Shown piece by piece: positions 1 through 7,853 of a stretch of DNA of 64,000 nt (its first letter is position 1; each line of letters begins with the position of its first letter). Location: assembly GCA_963931435.1 (NCBI GenBank), contig OZ007012.1:1-64000 (forward strand), in the 5' to 3' direction. Position numbers and translations under genes: made by a program. The notes under the pieces were generated by a model. It did no database searches. It was given only the letters and a program-made list of their open reading frames with translations, and was not told where the DNA came from. Source of the stretch: Coprousia sp963931435. Its GTDB lineage: Bacteria > Actinomycetota > Coriobacteriia > Coriobacteriales > Coriobacteriaceae.

Positions 1-1197
1 ACCATCGACCACTCCAGCTACGTGGGGCGCATCGGCATCGGCCGCATCTACTCCGGCACGCTGCATGACGGCGACAAGATCCTCGTGGTCAAGAACGACG
101 GGTCCAGCTCGGTGCAGCAGGTCAAGCAGCTCTACACCTTCGACTACCTCGGCCGCACCGAGTGCGACGAGGTTCATGCCGGCGACATCGCCGCGGTGGT
201 GGGCATCGACCACACCGACATCGGCGACGTCTACACCGACCCGGAGAATCCCGTGCACCTCGATCCGATCGAGATCGACCCGCCGACGCTCTCCGTCGTG
301 TTCGAGGCTTCGACTTCGCCGCTCGTCGGCCGCGACGGTGACATCGTGGGCGCGCGCCAGCTCAAGGAGCGCCTCGCCCAGGAGGCCGAGAACAACGTGA
401 CCATGAAGATCGAGGAGCTCGAGGACAAGAGCGGCGTCGAGGTCTCGGGCCGCGGTATCCTGCACCTCTCCGTCCTCATGGAGTCCATGCGCCGCGAGGG
501 CTACGAGTTCCAGGTGGGCCGTCCCCGTGTGCTCATCAAGAAGGATGAGAACGGCAACCGCCAGGAGCCTATCGAGCAGGCCGTGGTCGAGTGCCCCGAT
601 GAGTACGCCGGCAAGGTGATCGAGGTCTTCGGCAACGCGGGCGGCACCATGACCAGCATGCACACCGGCAGCACCGTGACGCATATCGAGTTCAAGATCC
701 CCACGCGCGGCATCATGGGCCTCAAGAACCGCATCTTGAACGTCACCCATGGCGAGGGTGTGTTCTACCACACGTTCCTGGAGTACGGCCCCTATGCGGG
801 CGAAATCGGCGGGCGCAACAACGGCGCCATGATCTCGATGACCACAGAGAAAGCCGTCGCCTACGCTCTGGGCACCCTGCAGGAGCGCGGCGCGCTCTTC
901 GTGGAGCCGGGCACCGAGTGCTACGAGGGCATGCTCGTGGGCGAGCGCAACAAGCCCGGCGACATGGTGGTCAACATCGCCCGCACCAAGAACCTCGGCA
1001 ACCAGCGCAGCTCCACGGCCGATATCGCCGTGCAGCTCACGCCGCCGCGCACCTTCACGCTCGAGGAGGCGCTCGAGTACATCGCCGACGACGAGCTGGT
1101 GGAGATCACGCCCAAGAACATCCGCCTGCGCAAGCGCATCCTTGACGCGACGGCCCGCAAGAAGGCCGCCGTCCGCGCCGGTCAGGTGAACAAGTAG
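1..1197 (+). CDS. typA: TypA/BipA ribosome-associated GTPase, 3' part (5' end outside window)
   Basis: Reading frame 1 is open from the first base, so this is the C-terminal ~398 residues of a protein of about 610. The N-terminal GTPase domain lies outside the window. What is visible corresponds to the beta-barrel domain II, the EF-G-like domains III and V (for example the segment EYAGKVIEVFGNAGGTM) and the TypA-specific C-terminal domain ending in a lysine/arginine-rich tail. TypA binds the ribosome and supports 50S assembly and growth under stress. The internal ATG-like or GTG codons near base 22 are not real starts because the conserved frame continues upstream of them. Confidence 0.95.
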   Translation, partial: TIDHSSYVGRIGIGRIYSGTLHDGDKILVVKNDGSSSVQQVKQLYTFDYLGRTECDEVHAGDIAAVVGIDHTDIGDVYTDPENPVHLDPIEIDPPTLSVVFEASTSPLVGRDGDIVGARQLKERLAQEAENNVTMKIEELEDKSGVEVSGRGILHLSVLMESMRREGYEFQVGRPRVLIKKDENGNRQEPIEQAVVECPDEYAGKVIEVFGNAGGTMTSMHTGSTVTHIEFKIPTRGIMGLKNRILNVTHGEGVFYHTFLEYGPYAGEIGGRNNGAMISMTTEKAVAYALGTLQERGALFVEPGTECYEGMLVGERNKPGDMVVNIARTKNLGNQRSSTADIAVQLTPPRTFTLEEALEYIADDELVEITPKNIRLRKRILDATARKKAAVRAGQVNK

Positions 1198-1274
1198 CAT
1201 AGGCTGCGCGGCCTGCGGGCCGCTGGGGCGAAAGAGGGATGGCGCCGGTCGGCGGAGATGCTCCGTCGACCGGT

Positions 1275-2216
1275 TTACATATCCAGCTTGCGCTGCTCGC
1301 GCTTGCGGCGGTTGCGCTTCAGGCGGTCGAGCGCGGCGTCACGGCGCTCCAGCGAGCGGCGTCTGTCGATCTCGGCCACCGTGCGCTTCCGACGCGCGGC
1401 GAGCTCCGAGGCCGAGCGGTCGGGGCGGTCCAGGCGGGGTTTGAGGGCGGGGGTGGAGGCCTCGCGCGAAGCGCCCTCCGCGTCGGCCTCAGCGCGCCGC
1501 GTCATGCGGCGCCGCCGGTGGGGTACCACGCGCGCCAGATCCACCTCGGTGGGGCTCATGATGTTGAAGCGCAGCGAGAGGAAGCGCAGGCCCATGGTCA
1601 CCGCGACGCAGGCGATGACGGCGAGCGTGTGCGACATGCCCGCTCCCACCACCACGGTGTAGGTCGCGGCGCCGGCGATGGCGGCGACGGCGTAGAAGTT
1701 GCTGCGCTGGAAGATGTAGGGCGTCTGCCCCAGGCAGATATCGCGTAGCATGCCGCCGCCCACACCCGTGAAGAAACCCATGATGATGCCGATGAGCGGA
1801 TCGAACCCGTAGACGAGCGCCTTGTCGGCGCCCGTCGCGGCGAAGAGGCCCACGGCGAAGATGTCGAGCACGGCGATGAGGCGGTCCTGCTTGGCCACCA
1901 CGGTGGGGATAACGAACACCACGGCGGCGGTTATGAAGGCGGCGGGCAAGGCGAGGGGCTGCTCGAGGATGTAAACGTTGCCCACCTGCAGGATCATGTC
2001 GCGCAGCAGTCCGCCGCCGAGGCTGCAGATGGCGGCGAGGCACACCGCCCCCACCAGATCGAGCTTCTTCTCGCGTGCGGCGAGCACGCCCGATATGGAC
2101 GCCGCCACGATGGCGACCATCTCGAGCCAGATGGGTATGCTCACCATCCGCTCGGTCGTCTCCGCCACGACGGCGAAGGAGCAAAGCGCGGTCAGGGTTG
2201 GGGGCTCGAGGGGCAT
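1275..2216 (-). CDS. UPF0126/TRIC-type membrane protein with basic C-terminal tail
   Basis: The protein has 313 residues. Residues ~25-225 form six or seven membrane helices arranged as two repeats, each with the family's glycine-rich motif (GGGLLRDM and GGGMLRDI). These are typical of UPF0126 proteins such as E. coli YicG, some of which have been linked to glycine uptake; the fold is related to TRIC cation channels. The last ~85 residues are very rich in Arg and charged residues and have no match in the short family members, so they look like a lineage-specific cytosolic extension. No clear Shine-Dalgarno precedes the ATG at 2216, so a shorter start is possible. Substrate unknown. Confidence 0.85.
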   Translation of the reverse strand: MPLEPPTLTALCSFAVVAETTERMVSIPIWLEMVAIVAASISGVLAAREKKLDLVGAVCLAAICSLGGGLLRDMILQVGNVYILEQPLALPAAFITAAVVFVIPTVVAKQDRLIAVLDIFAVGLFAATGADKALVYGFDPLIGIIMGFFTGVGGGMLRDICLGQTPYIFQRSNFYAVAAIAGAATYTVVVGAGMSHTLAVIACVAVTMGLRFLSLRFNIMSPTEVDLARVVPHRRRRMTRRAEADAEGASREASTPALKPRLDRPDRSASELAARRKRTVAEIDRRRSLERRDAALDRLKRNRRKREQRKLDM

Positions 2217-2282
2217 GGGAGGGTCTTCTCTGCGTTCGGCGTCTGGTACGGCGGCGCAAGCGCCTCTGGTATCTTACACGCT

Positions 2283-3137
2283 TTAGCGCGTGATGTTCTC
2301 CTGACGCCAGGTGCGCGGCGAGATCCCGTAGACGTTCTTGAACGCGCGCGAGAAATGAAGCTGGTTGGGGTATCCCACGGCGCGTCCCACGTCGGCGATG
2401 GAGAGGGCGGTGAGCTTGAGCAGCTCGGCGGCCTTCTTCATGCGGAAGGCTATGAGGTACTGCTGGGGCGATTTTCCCGCGATGTGCTTGAACACCTTGC
2501 CGAAGTAGCTCCGGTTGAGGCCCGTCTGCTCGGCGATGTCCTCGACGGTGATGTCCGACTGGTAGTTGTGCTCGATGAACGAGATAGCCTGCGTGATGTA
2601 GAACTCTTGCAGCTTGTTGGAGACGGAAAGCCCCGGGTTGTCGACGGAGCGCAGGAAATAGTCGAAGAAGCAGTATGTGTGGCCTACCAGCTGGAGCGCC
2701 GGGGCGTCGCGGTGCTCGACCAAATAGCGCATCTCGTCGAGCATGCGATCTGAGAGCTCGGGGGAGGCGCTGCGGTAGATCGGCATGGCGGCGGAGAGCC
2801 CGCAGTGCTCCAGCTCATCGGCGGCCACCACGCCGTCGAACTCGACCCAGATGTACTCCCAGGGATCGTCGATGTCGGCGAAGTAGGTGTTGACCTGACC
2901 GGGGAAGATGAGGAATCCTTCTCCCGCGCTCAGCTCGTAGCGGCAGCGGTCGCCGGTCTCATCGTTGGCTATGAGCGTGCCCTTGCCCGAGATGATGTAG
3001 TGGAACAGGTAGTGCTGGCGCCGCGCCGGACCGAATGAATGGCCCGATTCGCAGAGCTCGCGACCGTATTGGCGCGGCATGAGATCCAGGAAGTTCGAAC
3101 CCGGAAACATTGAGAAGACGATCTCATGGCTTGGCAT
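2283..3137 (-). CDS. AraC-family transcriptional regulator of the galactoside locus
   Basis: The protein has 284 residues: an N-terminal cupin-type sugar-binding/dimerisation domain (~1-165) and a C-terminal AraC double helix-turn-helix (~185-284, with the family motif GYPNQLHFSRAFKNVYG). The ATG at 3137 is preferred over the upstream in-frame ATG at 3170 because GGAGGA lies just before it. The gene is divergent from the ABC transporter operon at 3530 across 390 bp of AT-rich DNA holding repeated sites, the usual arrangement for MsmR/RafR-type regulators that sense an alpha-galactoside and activate the neighbouring operon. Ligand is inferred from context only. Confidence 0.9.
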   Translation of the reverse strand: MPSHEIVFSMFPGSNFLDLMPRQYGRELCESGHSFGPARRQHYLFHYIISGKGTLIANDETGDRCRYELSAGEGFLIFPGQVNTYFADIDDPWEYIWVEFDGVVAADELEHCGLSAAMPIYRSASPELSDRMLDEMRYLVEHRDAPALQLVGHTYCFFDYFLRSVDNPGLSVSNKLQEFYITQAISFIEHNYQSDITVEDIAEQTGLNRSYFGKVFKHIAGKSPQQYLIAFRMKKAAELLKLTALSIADVGRAVGYPNQLHFSRAFKNVYGISPRTWRQENITR

Positions 3138-3174
3138 GGTTCCTCCGGTCGAAGCTGGGATGCGAGTCAAGAAG

Positions 3175-3205
3175 ATTATATACCAAAATACAATCTTAAT
3201 GTCAA
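3175..3205 (-). promoter_or_regulatory. Promoter of the araC-type regulator
   Basis: Read on the minus strand there is a perfect -35 TTGACA (3200-3205) followed by TATATA/TATAAT (3175-3182), 17 to 19 bp apart. Transcription would start just upstream of the regulator's Shine-Dalgarno. Confidence 0.7.
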
Positions 3206-3210
3206 ATTAT

Positions 3211-3233
3211 GGCATATAATTTTGGCATATAAT
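3211..3233. promoter_or_regulatory. Direct repeat GGCATATAAT x2 in the araC/ABC intergenic region
   Basis: GGCATATAAT occurs at 3211-3220 and again at 3224-3233, a 13-bp period, just upstream of the regulator's -35. Each copy contains TATAAT on the plus strand, so it could be a pair of -10 boxes or a protein-binding site. Function not determined. Confidence 0.4.
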
Positions 3234-3322
3234 GAGCTTGCAGATATATTAGTCATCAGGCGCCTGTAGATATCCGTCTAGATATTACAGCAGGAAATAG
3301 GGCATAAAGCGAAAACCATACT

Positions 3323-3351
3323 AACCGTTGCCCAGAAAAAAGCAACCGTTG
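3323..3351. promoter_or_regulatory. Candidate AraC-type operator: AACCGTTG direct repeat, 21-bp period
   Basis: AACCGTTG is present at 3323-3330 and 3344-3351. A 21-bp spacing (two helical turns) puts both on the same face of DNA, as expected for the two half-sites bound by an AraC-family dimer. The repeats lie about 180 bp upstream of the ABC transporter start codon. Binding is inferred. Confidence 0.5.
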
Positions 3352-3364
3352 GGCGATTTATCAG

Positions 3365-3394
3365 GTATCGGTATATAAAATAATACCGGTATCT
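3365..3394. promoter_or_regulatory. Inverted repeat upstream of the ABC operon
   Basis: CGGTAT and ATACCG arms flank an AT-rich centre containing TATATAAAATAA. The site lies in the long leader upstream of the transporter ATPase gene. It could be an operator or part of the core promoter. A further symmetrical block with CTAAT/ATTAG arms lies at about 3408-3424. Confidence 0.35.
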
Positions 3395-3529
3395 ACCAGC
3401 GAAAACACTAATAATGATAATTAGTATACCAATATGAAGAAAAATCTACTGAAATTGACATCTTACAATAGGCTCACCAAAAGCGAATCCGTCCACCGAG
3501 CTGAGGGACGGGGAGGAAGGGGCTGTGAC

Positions 3530-4645
3530 ATGGCAGGACTTTCGCTCGAACATGTGGGGAAGAAGTATCCGAACGGCTTTGAGGGCGTCAAGGACTTCAA
3601 CCTCGAGATCGCGGACAAAGAGTTCATCATCTTCGTCGGGCCATCGGGCTGCGGCAAGTCCACGACGCTGCGCATGATCGCAGGCCTGGAGGACATCACC
3701 TCCGGTACGCTCAAGATCGACGGGCGCGTGGTGAACGATGTCGAGCCCGCCGACCGCGACATCGCGATGGTGTTCCAGAACTACGCGCTCTATCCGCACA
3801 TGACCGTATACGAAAACATGGCGTTCCCCCTGAAGCTGCGCAAGGTGGATCCCGCCGAGATCGACAAGGCCGTGCACGAGGCCGCGCGCATCCTCGACCT
3901 CGAGAAGCTGCTCGACCGCAAGCCCTCGGCGCTCTCCGGCGGCCAGCGCCAGCGCGTCGCCATGGGCCGCGCCATCGTGCGCAAGCCCAAGGTGTATCTG
4001 ATGGATGAGCCGCTCTCCAACCTGGATGCGAAGCTGCGCGTCCAGATGCGCGCCGAGATCTCCAAGCTGCATGATCGCCTGGGCGCGACGATCATCTACG
4101 TCACGCACGACCAGACCGAGGCCATGACGCTGGGCACCCGCATCGTGGTCATCAAAGAGGGCATCATGCAGCAGTGCGACACCCCCGCCAAGCTCTACAG
4201 CGAGCCGTGCAACCTGTTCGTGGCCGGGTTCATCGGCAGCCCGCAGATGAACTTCATCGACGCCGCAGTGGGCGAGAAGGACGGCGCTCTGACCCTCTCC
4301 TTCGGCAAGAACGTCATCACGCTGCCCGAGAGCAAGGCGGCGCCGCTGCGCGCCGGCGGCTACGTGGGCAAGGTCGTGGTGCTGGGCGTGCGTCCCGAGG
4401 ACGTCATCGAGGAGAACGAGCACGCCGAGGGAAAGCACCTCTCCGAGATCATCGACGCCACGGTGACGGTGTACGAGCTTTTGGGCTCCGAGGCCATGAT
4501 CTACGCCGACGTGGATGGCGGTTCCATCTCCGCCCATATCTCGGCGGCCAACCCCGTGCGCATGGGCTCGGACATCAAGGTCGCCTTCGATCTGGACAAG
4601 ATCCATGCGTTCGATAAAGAGACCGAGCTCGCGATCGTCCACTAG
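3530..4645 (+). CDS. msmK: Carbohydrate ABC transporter ATPase (MsmK/UgpC type)
   Basis: The protein has 371 residues, the normal length for CUT1-family ATPases that power sugar importers. Walker A is GPSGCGKST (~37-45), the signature is LSGGQRQ (~134-140), Walker B ends MDEP (~154-160) and the H-loop is THDQTEAM. The C-terminal third is the TOBE/OB regulatory domain. The start at 3530 is chosen because GGGAGGAAGG lies about 10 bp upstream and the family sequence begins there. It is the first gene of the galactoside operon, unlike many genomes where this ATPase is unlinked and shared between importers. Confidence 0.95.
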   Translation: MAGLSLEHVGKKYPNGFEGVKDFNLEIADKEFIIFVGPSGCGKSTTLRMIAGLEDITSGTLKIDGRVVNDVEPADRDIAMVFQNYALYPHMTVYENMAFPLKLRKVDPAEIDKAVHEAARILDLEKLLDRKPSALSGGQRQRVAMGRAIVRKPKVYLMDEPLSNLDAKLRVQMRAEISKLHDRLGATIIYVTHDQTEAMTLGTRIVVIKEGIMQQCDTPAKLYSEPCNLFVAGFIGSPQMNFIDAAVGEKDGALTLSFGKNVITLPESKAAPLRAGGYVGKVVVLGVRPEDVIEENEHAEGKHLSEIIDATVTVYELLGSEAMIYADVDGGSISAHISAANPVRMGSDIKVAFDLDKIHAFDKETELAIVH

Positions 4646-4666
4646 AAGCCTGGGAGGAGGGCAAAT

Positions 4667-5983
4667 ATGCTGAATAAGCCCATATCGCGTCGCTCGCTTC
4701 TGGGGCTCGCCGGCGCTGGCGCCGCATCGCTCATGTTTTCCGGCTGTACCACCGAGCGCAGCGACGGCAAGGTCGAGGTGGAGATCGTCAGCTACAAGCA
4801 GGAGGCCGTCTCCATCTTCGAGCAGTTCATGGACGACTTCAACGCGACCCATGACGACATCTACCTGAACATCCAGAGCCCGGCCGACGCCGTGACCGTC
4901 ATGAAGACGCGGTTCGTGCGCGAGAACTACCCCGACGTCATCGGCATCGGCGGCGACGGCGACTACGCGAGCTTCACCGATTCCGACATCCTGGCCAACG
5001 TTTCCGACTGTCCGACGCTCAAGGAGGTGAAGCCGGCCTATCTCGACATCCTCAAGAGCGTGACCTATATCCCGCTGGAGGGCATCTACGGCGTGCCCTA
5101 CGTGGCCAACGCCGCGGGCATGCTCTACAACAAGGGCATGTTCGCCGAGAACGGCTGGGCCATCCCCGAGACCTGGGACGAGCTCATCGACCTGTGCGAC
5201 GAGATCGTGGCCCAGGGCAAGGTCGCCCCGTTCTATCTGGGCTACGCCGACACCTGGACGATCCTCTCGCCGTGGAACTCCATCACCGTCAACATGGTGC
5301 CGAGCGATCTGGCCCGCCAGGTGAACGCCGGCAAGGCCAAGTTCTCCGACTACTACGGCGAGCCCGCGCGCCGCATGCGCCAGATGCTCCAGTACAGCCA
5401 GACCGTCATCGGCGACCCCGGTCCGTTCTCCATCCAGTACAACGACGCCTGCACCCGCTTCGCCAACGGCATGTCCGCCATGTTCCCCTGCGGCAGCTTC
5501 GCGGTTCCGCAGATCCTGCGCGCCGGCACCGACATCGAGGTGGGCATGTTCGCGATGCCCACGGCCGACAACCCCGATGACCGCATCGTGGTCTCCGGCG
5601 TGGACCTGCAGTGGTGCGTCTCGGCCACCTGCGATCACAAGGACGCCGTGTACGAGGTCATCAGCTATCTGTCGGAGCACGACAACCTCCAGACCTACAT
5701 CTCCGATCAGCGCGCCATCCCGTGCCTGGAGGGCGACTTCGAACTCGACCCGCTGTTCGACGACATCAAGCCCTGGCTCGACGACGGCCGCGTGCTTGAT
5801 TACCTCGACCACTCCTACCAGAGCGCCATGGCCGTCGACGCGCAGCTGCAGACGATGCTGCAGGACAGCCGCGACGACGATGCTGCCATCGCCGCGTTCC
5901 TGGAGAAGTTCGACAGCGACTGGCAGCGCTACAACCGCGCCGTCATCCGCAAGGTGCAGGAATACGAAGAGAGCCAAGGATAA
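4667..5983 (+). CDS. Sugar ABC transporter substrate-binding lipoprotein with Tat-type signal
   Basis: The protein has 438 residues. The N-terminus has SRRSLLGLAG followed by a hydrophobic stretch and a lipobox FSGC with Cys at residue 27, so the precursor looks Tat-exported and lipid-anchored. The rest matches the extracellular solute-binding protein family 1 (MsmE/RafE type), for example the segment YGVPYVANAAGMLYNKGMF near the middle. It should capture an oligosaccharide, probably an alpha-galactoside, and pass it to the two permeases encoded next. A good GGGAGGAGGG ribosome site precedes the ATG. Confidence 0.92.
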   Translation: MLNKPISRRSLLGLAGAGAASLMFSGCTTERSDGKVEVEIVSYKQEAVSIFEQFMDDFNATHDDIYLNIQSPADAVTVMKTRFVRENYPDVIGIGGDGDYASFTDSDILANVSDCPTLKEVKPAYLDILKSVTYIPLEGIYGVPYVANAAGMLYNKGMFAENGWAIPETWDELIDLCDEIVAQGKVAPFYLGYADTWTILSPWNSITVNMVPSDLARQVNAGKAKFSDYYGEPARRMRQMLQYSQTVIGDPGPFSIQYNDACTRFANGMSAMFPCGSFAVPQILRAGTDIEVGMFAMPTADNPDDRIVVSGVDLQWCVSATCDHKDAVYEVISYLSEHDNLQTYISDQRAIPCLEGDFELDPLFDDIKPWLDDGRVLDYLDHSYQSAMAVDAQLQTMLQDSRDDDAAIAAFLEKFDSDWQRYNRAVIRKVQEYEESQG

Positions 5984-5992
5984 GGAGGAGCA

Positions 5993-6865
5993 ATGGCTAG
6001 TCTCGCCAAGAGCAAGATCGGCTCGGGTCGCAGCAGGACGTTCTACGCGATCCTCATCCCGGTGCTCGTGCTGTTCGTCGCATTCAACACGTTCCCGCTG
6101 ATCACGGGTTTCTTCTACAGCTTTACCGACTCCAAGGGCTACGGCGCCTTCGAGATGGTCGGTCTGCAGAACTACGCGGATCTGTTCACCGATACGCGCG
6201 TGCTCAACTCGTATCTGTTCACGTTCAAGGTGGCCGTGGTGGCCACGGTGCTCACCAACGTGATTTCGCTCATGCTGGCCATCGCGCTCTCGAGCAAGAT
6301 CAAGTTCAAGAGCGCGCTGCGCGGCCTGTACTTCGTGCCCCAGATCCTGGGCGCCCTCGTGGTCGGCTACGTGTTCCAGTTCCTGTTCACCTGGCTCATC
6401 CCGGCGTTCTTCAACACCGACTACACGATCCTGGGCGACCCCAGCTGGGCATGGGTGGCTATCGTGGTGGTGCTCGTCTGGCAGGGCTGCGCGCAGACGA
6501 CCATCATCTACATCACGGGCCTCTCCTCGGTGCCCGAGGACGTATATGAGGCCGGCGCCCTCGACGGCGCCACGGGGTGGAACAAGTTCCGCTACATCAC
6601 GTTCCCGCTCATCATGCCCTCCGTCACCACCAACATGGTGCTCGTGATGAAGAACATGCTCATGGTGTTCGACCAGATCATCGCCATGACCTCGGGTGGC
6701 CCGTCGCAGTCCACCGAGTCCATCTCCTTCCTCATCTACAACAACGGCCTGTCGGGCGGCCAGTTCGGTTTCCAGTGCGCCAACGCCGTGATCTTCTTCC
6801 TGCTCATCGCAGCGATCTCGGTGGCTCAGACGAAGTTCCTGAACAGCAGAGAGGAGCAGCTGTAA
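5993..6865 (+). CDS. Sugar ABC transporter permease (MalF/MsmF type)
   Basis: The protein has 290 residues with six predicted membrane helices and the inner-membrane permease EAA motif (EAGALDGATGWNKFRYITFP, ~184-203) that docks on the ATPase. It starts 9 bp after the binding protein stop behind AAGGAGGAG. Its stop TAA overlaps the next permease's ATG by one base, showing translational coupling. It forms half of the importer channel. Confidence 0.93.
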   Translation: MASLAKSKIGSGRSRTFYAILIPVLVLFVAFNTFPLITGFFYSFTDSKGYGAFEMVGLQNYADLFTDTRVLNSYLFTFKVAVVATVLTNVISLMLAIALSSKIKFKSALRGLYFVPQILGALVVGYVFQFLFTWLIPAFFNTDYTILGDPSWAWVAIVVVLVWQGCAQTTIIYITGLSSVPEDVYEAGALDGATGWNKFRYITFPLIMPSVTTNMVLVMKNMLMVFDQIIAMTSGGPSQSTESISFLIYNNGLSGGQFGFQCANAVIFFLLIAAISVAQTKFLNSREEQL

Positions 6866-7710
6866 TGGCTAAGTCTTCCGATATCAAGGTCAAGGAGCGC
6901 GTCAACTGGCCCATCACCATCCTCTTGATCGTGCTCGCGGCCATCACCATCATCTTCCCGCTCTATATGACGGTGCGCATCGCCGTCTCCGAGCAGTACC
7001 CCATGGGCCTGGAGATCTTCACCCTGCCCGAGAACTGGGATTTCGGTAACTTCATCGAGGCCATCGAGGCCACGGACTTCCCGATGACGTTCTTGACCTC
7101 GCTCATCATCACCGCGGTGGCCGTGGTGGTGTCCATCCTGGTGCACAGCCTCGCGGCCTACGCCATCGGGCGCAACATGGAGCGCAAGCCCTTCAAGCTC
7201 TCGTACTACTTCATCGTGGCCGGCATGTACGTGCCCTTCGCGATCCTCATGATGCCGCTCGTCAAGCAGACGGCCGTGCTGCATCTGGACAACATGGTGG
7301 GCGTGATGATCCTCTACGTGGTGTTCTACATGCCCATGAATGTCATGCTCTACACCGGTTACCTGCGCAACATTCCCATCGCGCTCGAGGAGGCGGCCCG
7401 CGTGGACGGCGCCAGCACCTGGCAGACGTTCTGGAAGGTCATCTTCCCCATCATGAAGCCCATGCACGCCACCGTGGCGGTGCTCACCGGTCTTGCGGTG
7501 TGGAACGACGTCATGACGCCGCTCGTCATCATGGGAGGTTCGGGCGTCAACACGCTGCCGCTCGCGCAGATGACGTTCCAGACCACCTTCGGTACCGACT
7601 ACTCGCTCGCATTCGCCTCGTACCTTCTGGCCATGCTCCCCATGATTCTGTTCTACATCGTCGCGCAGAAGCAGATCATTGGTGGCGTCACCAACGGAGC
7701 GGTCAAGTAA
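6865..7710 (+). CDS. Sugar ABC transporter permease (MalG/MsmG type)
   Basis: The protein has 281 residues and six predicted helices, with the EAA loop EEAARVDGASTWQTFWKVIF at about 171-190. It pairs with the upstream permease. The start is the ATG at 6865 that overlaps the preceding stop codon and follows GAGAGGAGCAG; an open frame extending upstream to 6577 is a frame shadow inside the other permease. It ends 65 bp before a strong hairpin that separates the transporter genes from the catabolic genes. Confidence 0.93.
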   Translation: MAKSSDIKVKERVNWPITILLIVLAAITIIFPLYMTVRIAVSEQYPMGLEIFTLPENWDFGNFIEAIEATDFPMTFLTSLIITAVAVVVSILVHSLAAYAIGRNMERKPFKLSYYFIVAGMYVPFAILMMPLVKQTAVLHLDNMVGVMILYVVFYMPMNVMLYTGYLRNIPIALEEAARVDGASTWQTFWKVIFPIMKPMHATVAVLTGLAVWNDVMTPLVIMGGSGVNTLPLAQMTFQTTFGTDYSLAFASYLLAMLPMILFYIVAQKQIIGGVTNGAVK

Positions 7711-7774
7711 TTGCTGCTGTAAGCAAATGGTAGGAGTTTCCCGATTTCGGGGGTGGGAGGCTCGTACTTTGCTA

Positions 7775-7811
7775 CCCTTCCGTCAGGTTCCTCAGGGGCC
7801 TGACGGAAGGG
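7775..7811 (+). terminator. 13-bp hairpin between transporter and alpha-galactosidase genes
   Basis: A perfect 13-bp inverted repeat (arms 7775-7787 and 7799-7811, 11-nt loop) is followed by a short AT-rich run with TTTT rather than a long T tract. It could be a partial terminator or an RNA processing/stability structure that sets different expression for importer and enzymes. Its right arm contains the only ribosome-site-like sequence of the ATG at 7815, so that start would be blocked. Confidence 0.6.
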
Positions 7812-7853
7812 ATCATGATTTTCTCGAAATCAGTGTTAGGAAGGCTTGAGGCC

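Larger units (their letters stand above)
3171..3529. other. Divergent AT-rich control region
   Basis: This 359-bp stretch is markedly more AT-rich than the rest of the window. It holds the regulator promoter and the repeats listed separately. An upstream in-frame ATG at 3434 was not used as the transporter start because it has no Shine-Dalgarno and its product does not look like the family. No other gene seen. Confidence 0.8.

Noticed and set aside
3446..5977. 843-codon open frame on the minus strand opposite the ABC genes
   Set aside because: It is an antisense shadow produced by high-GC codon bias; the plus-strand genes have clear domains, ribosome sites and operon order.
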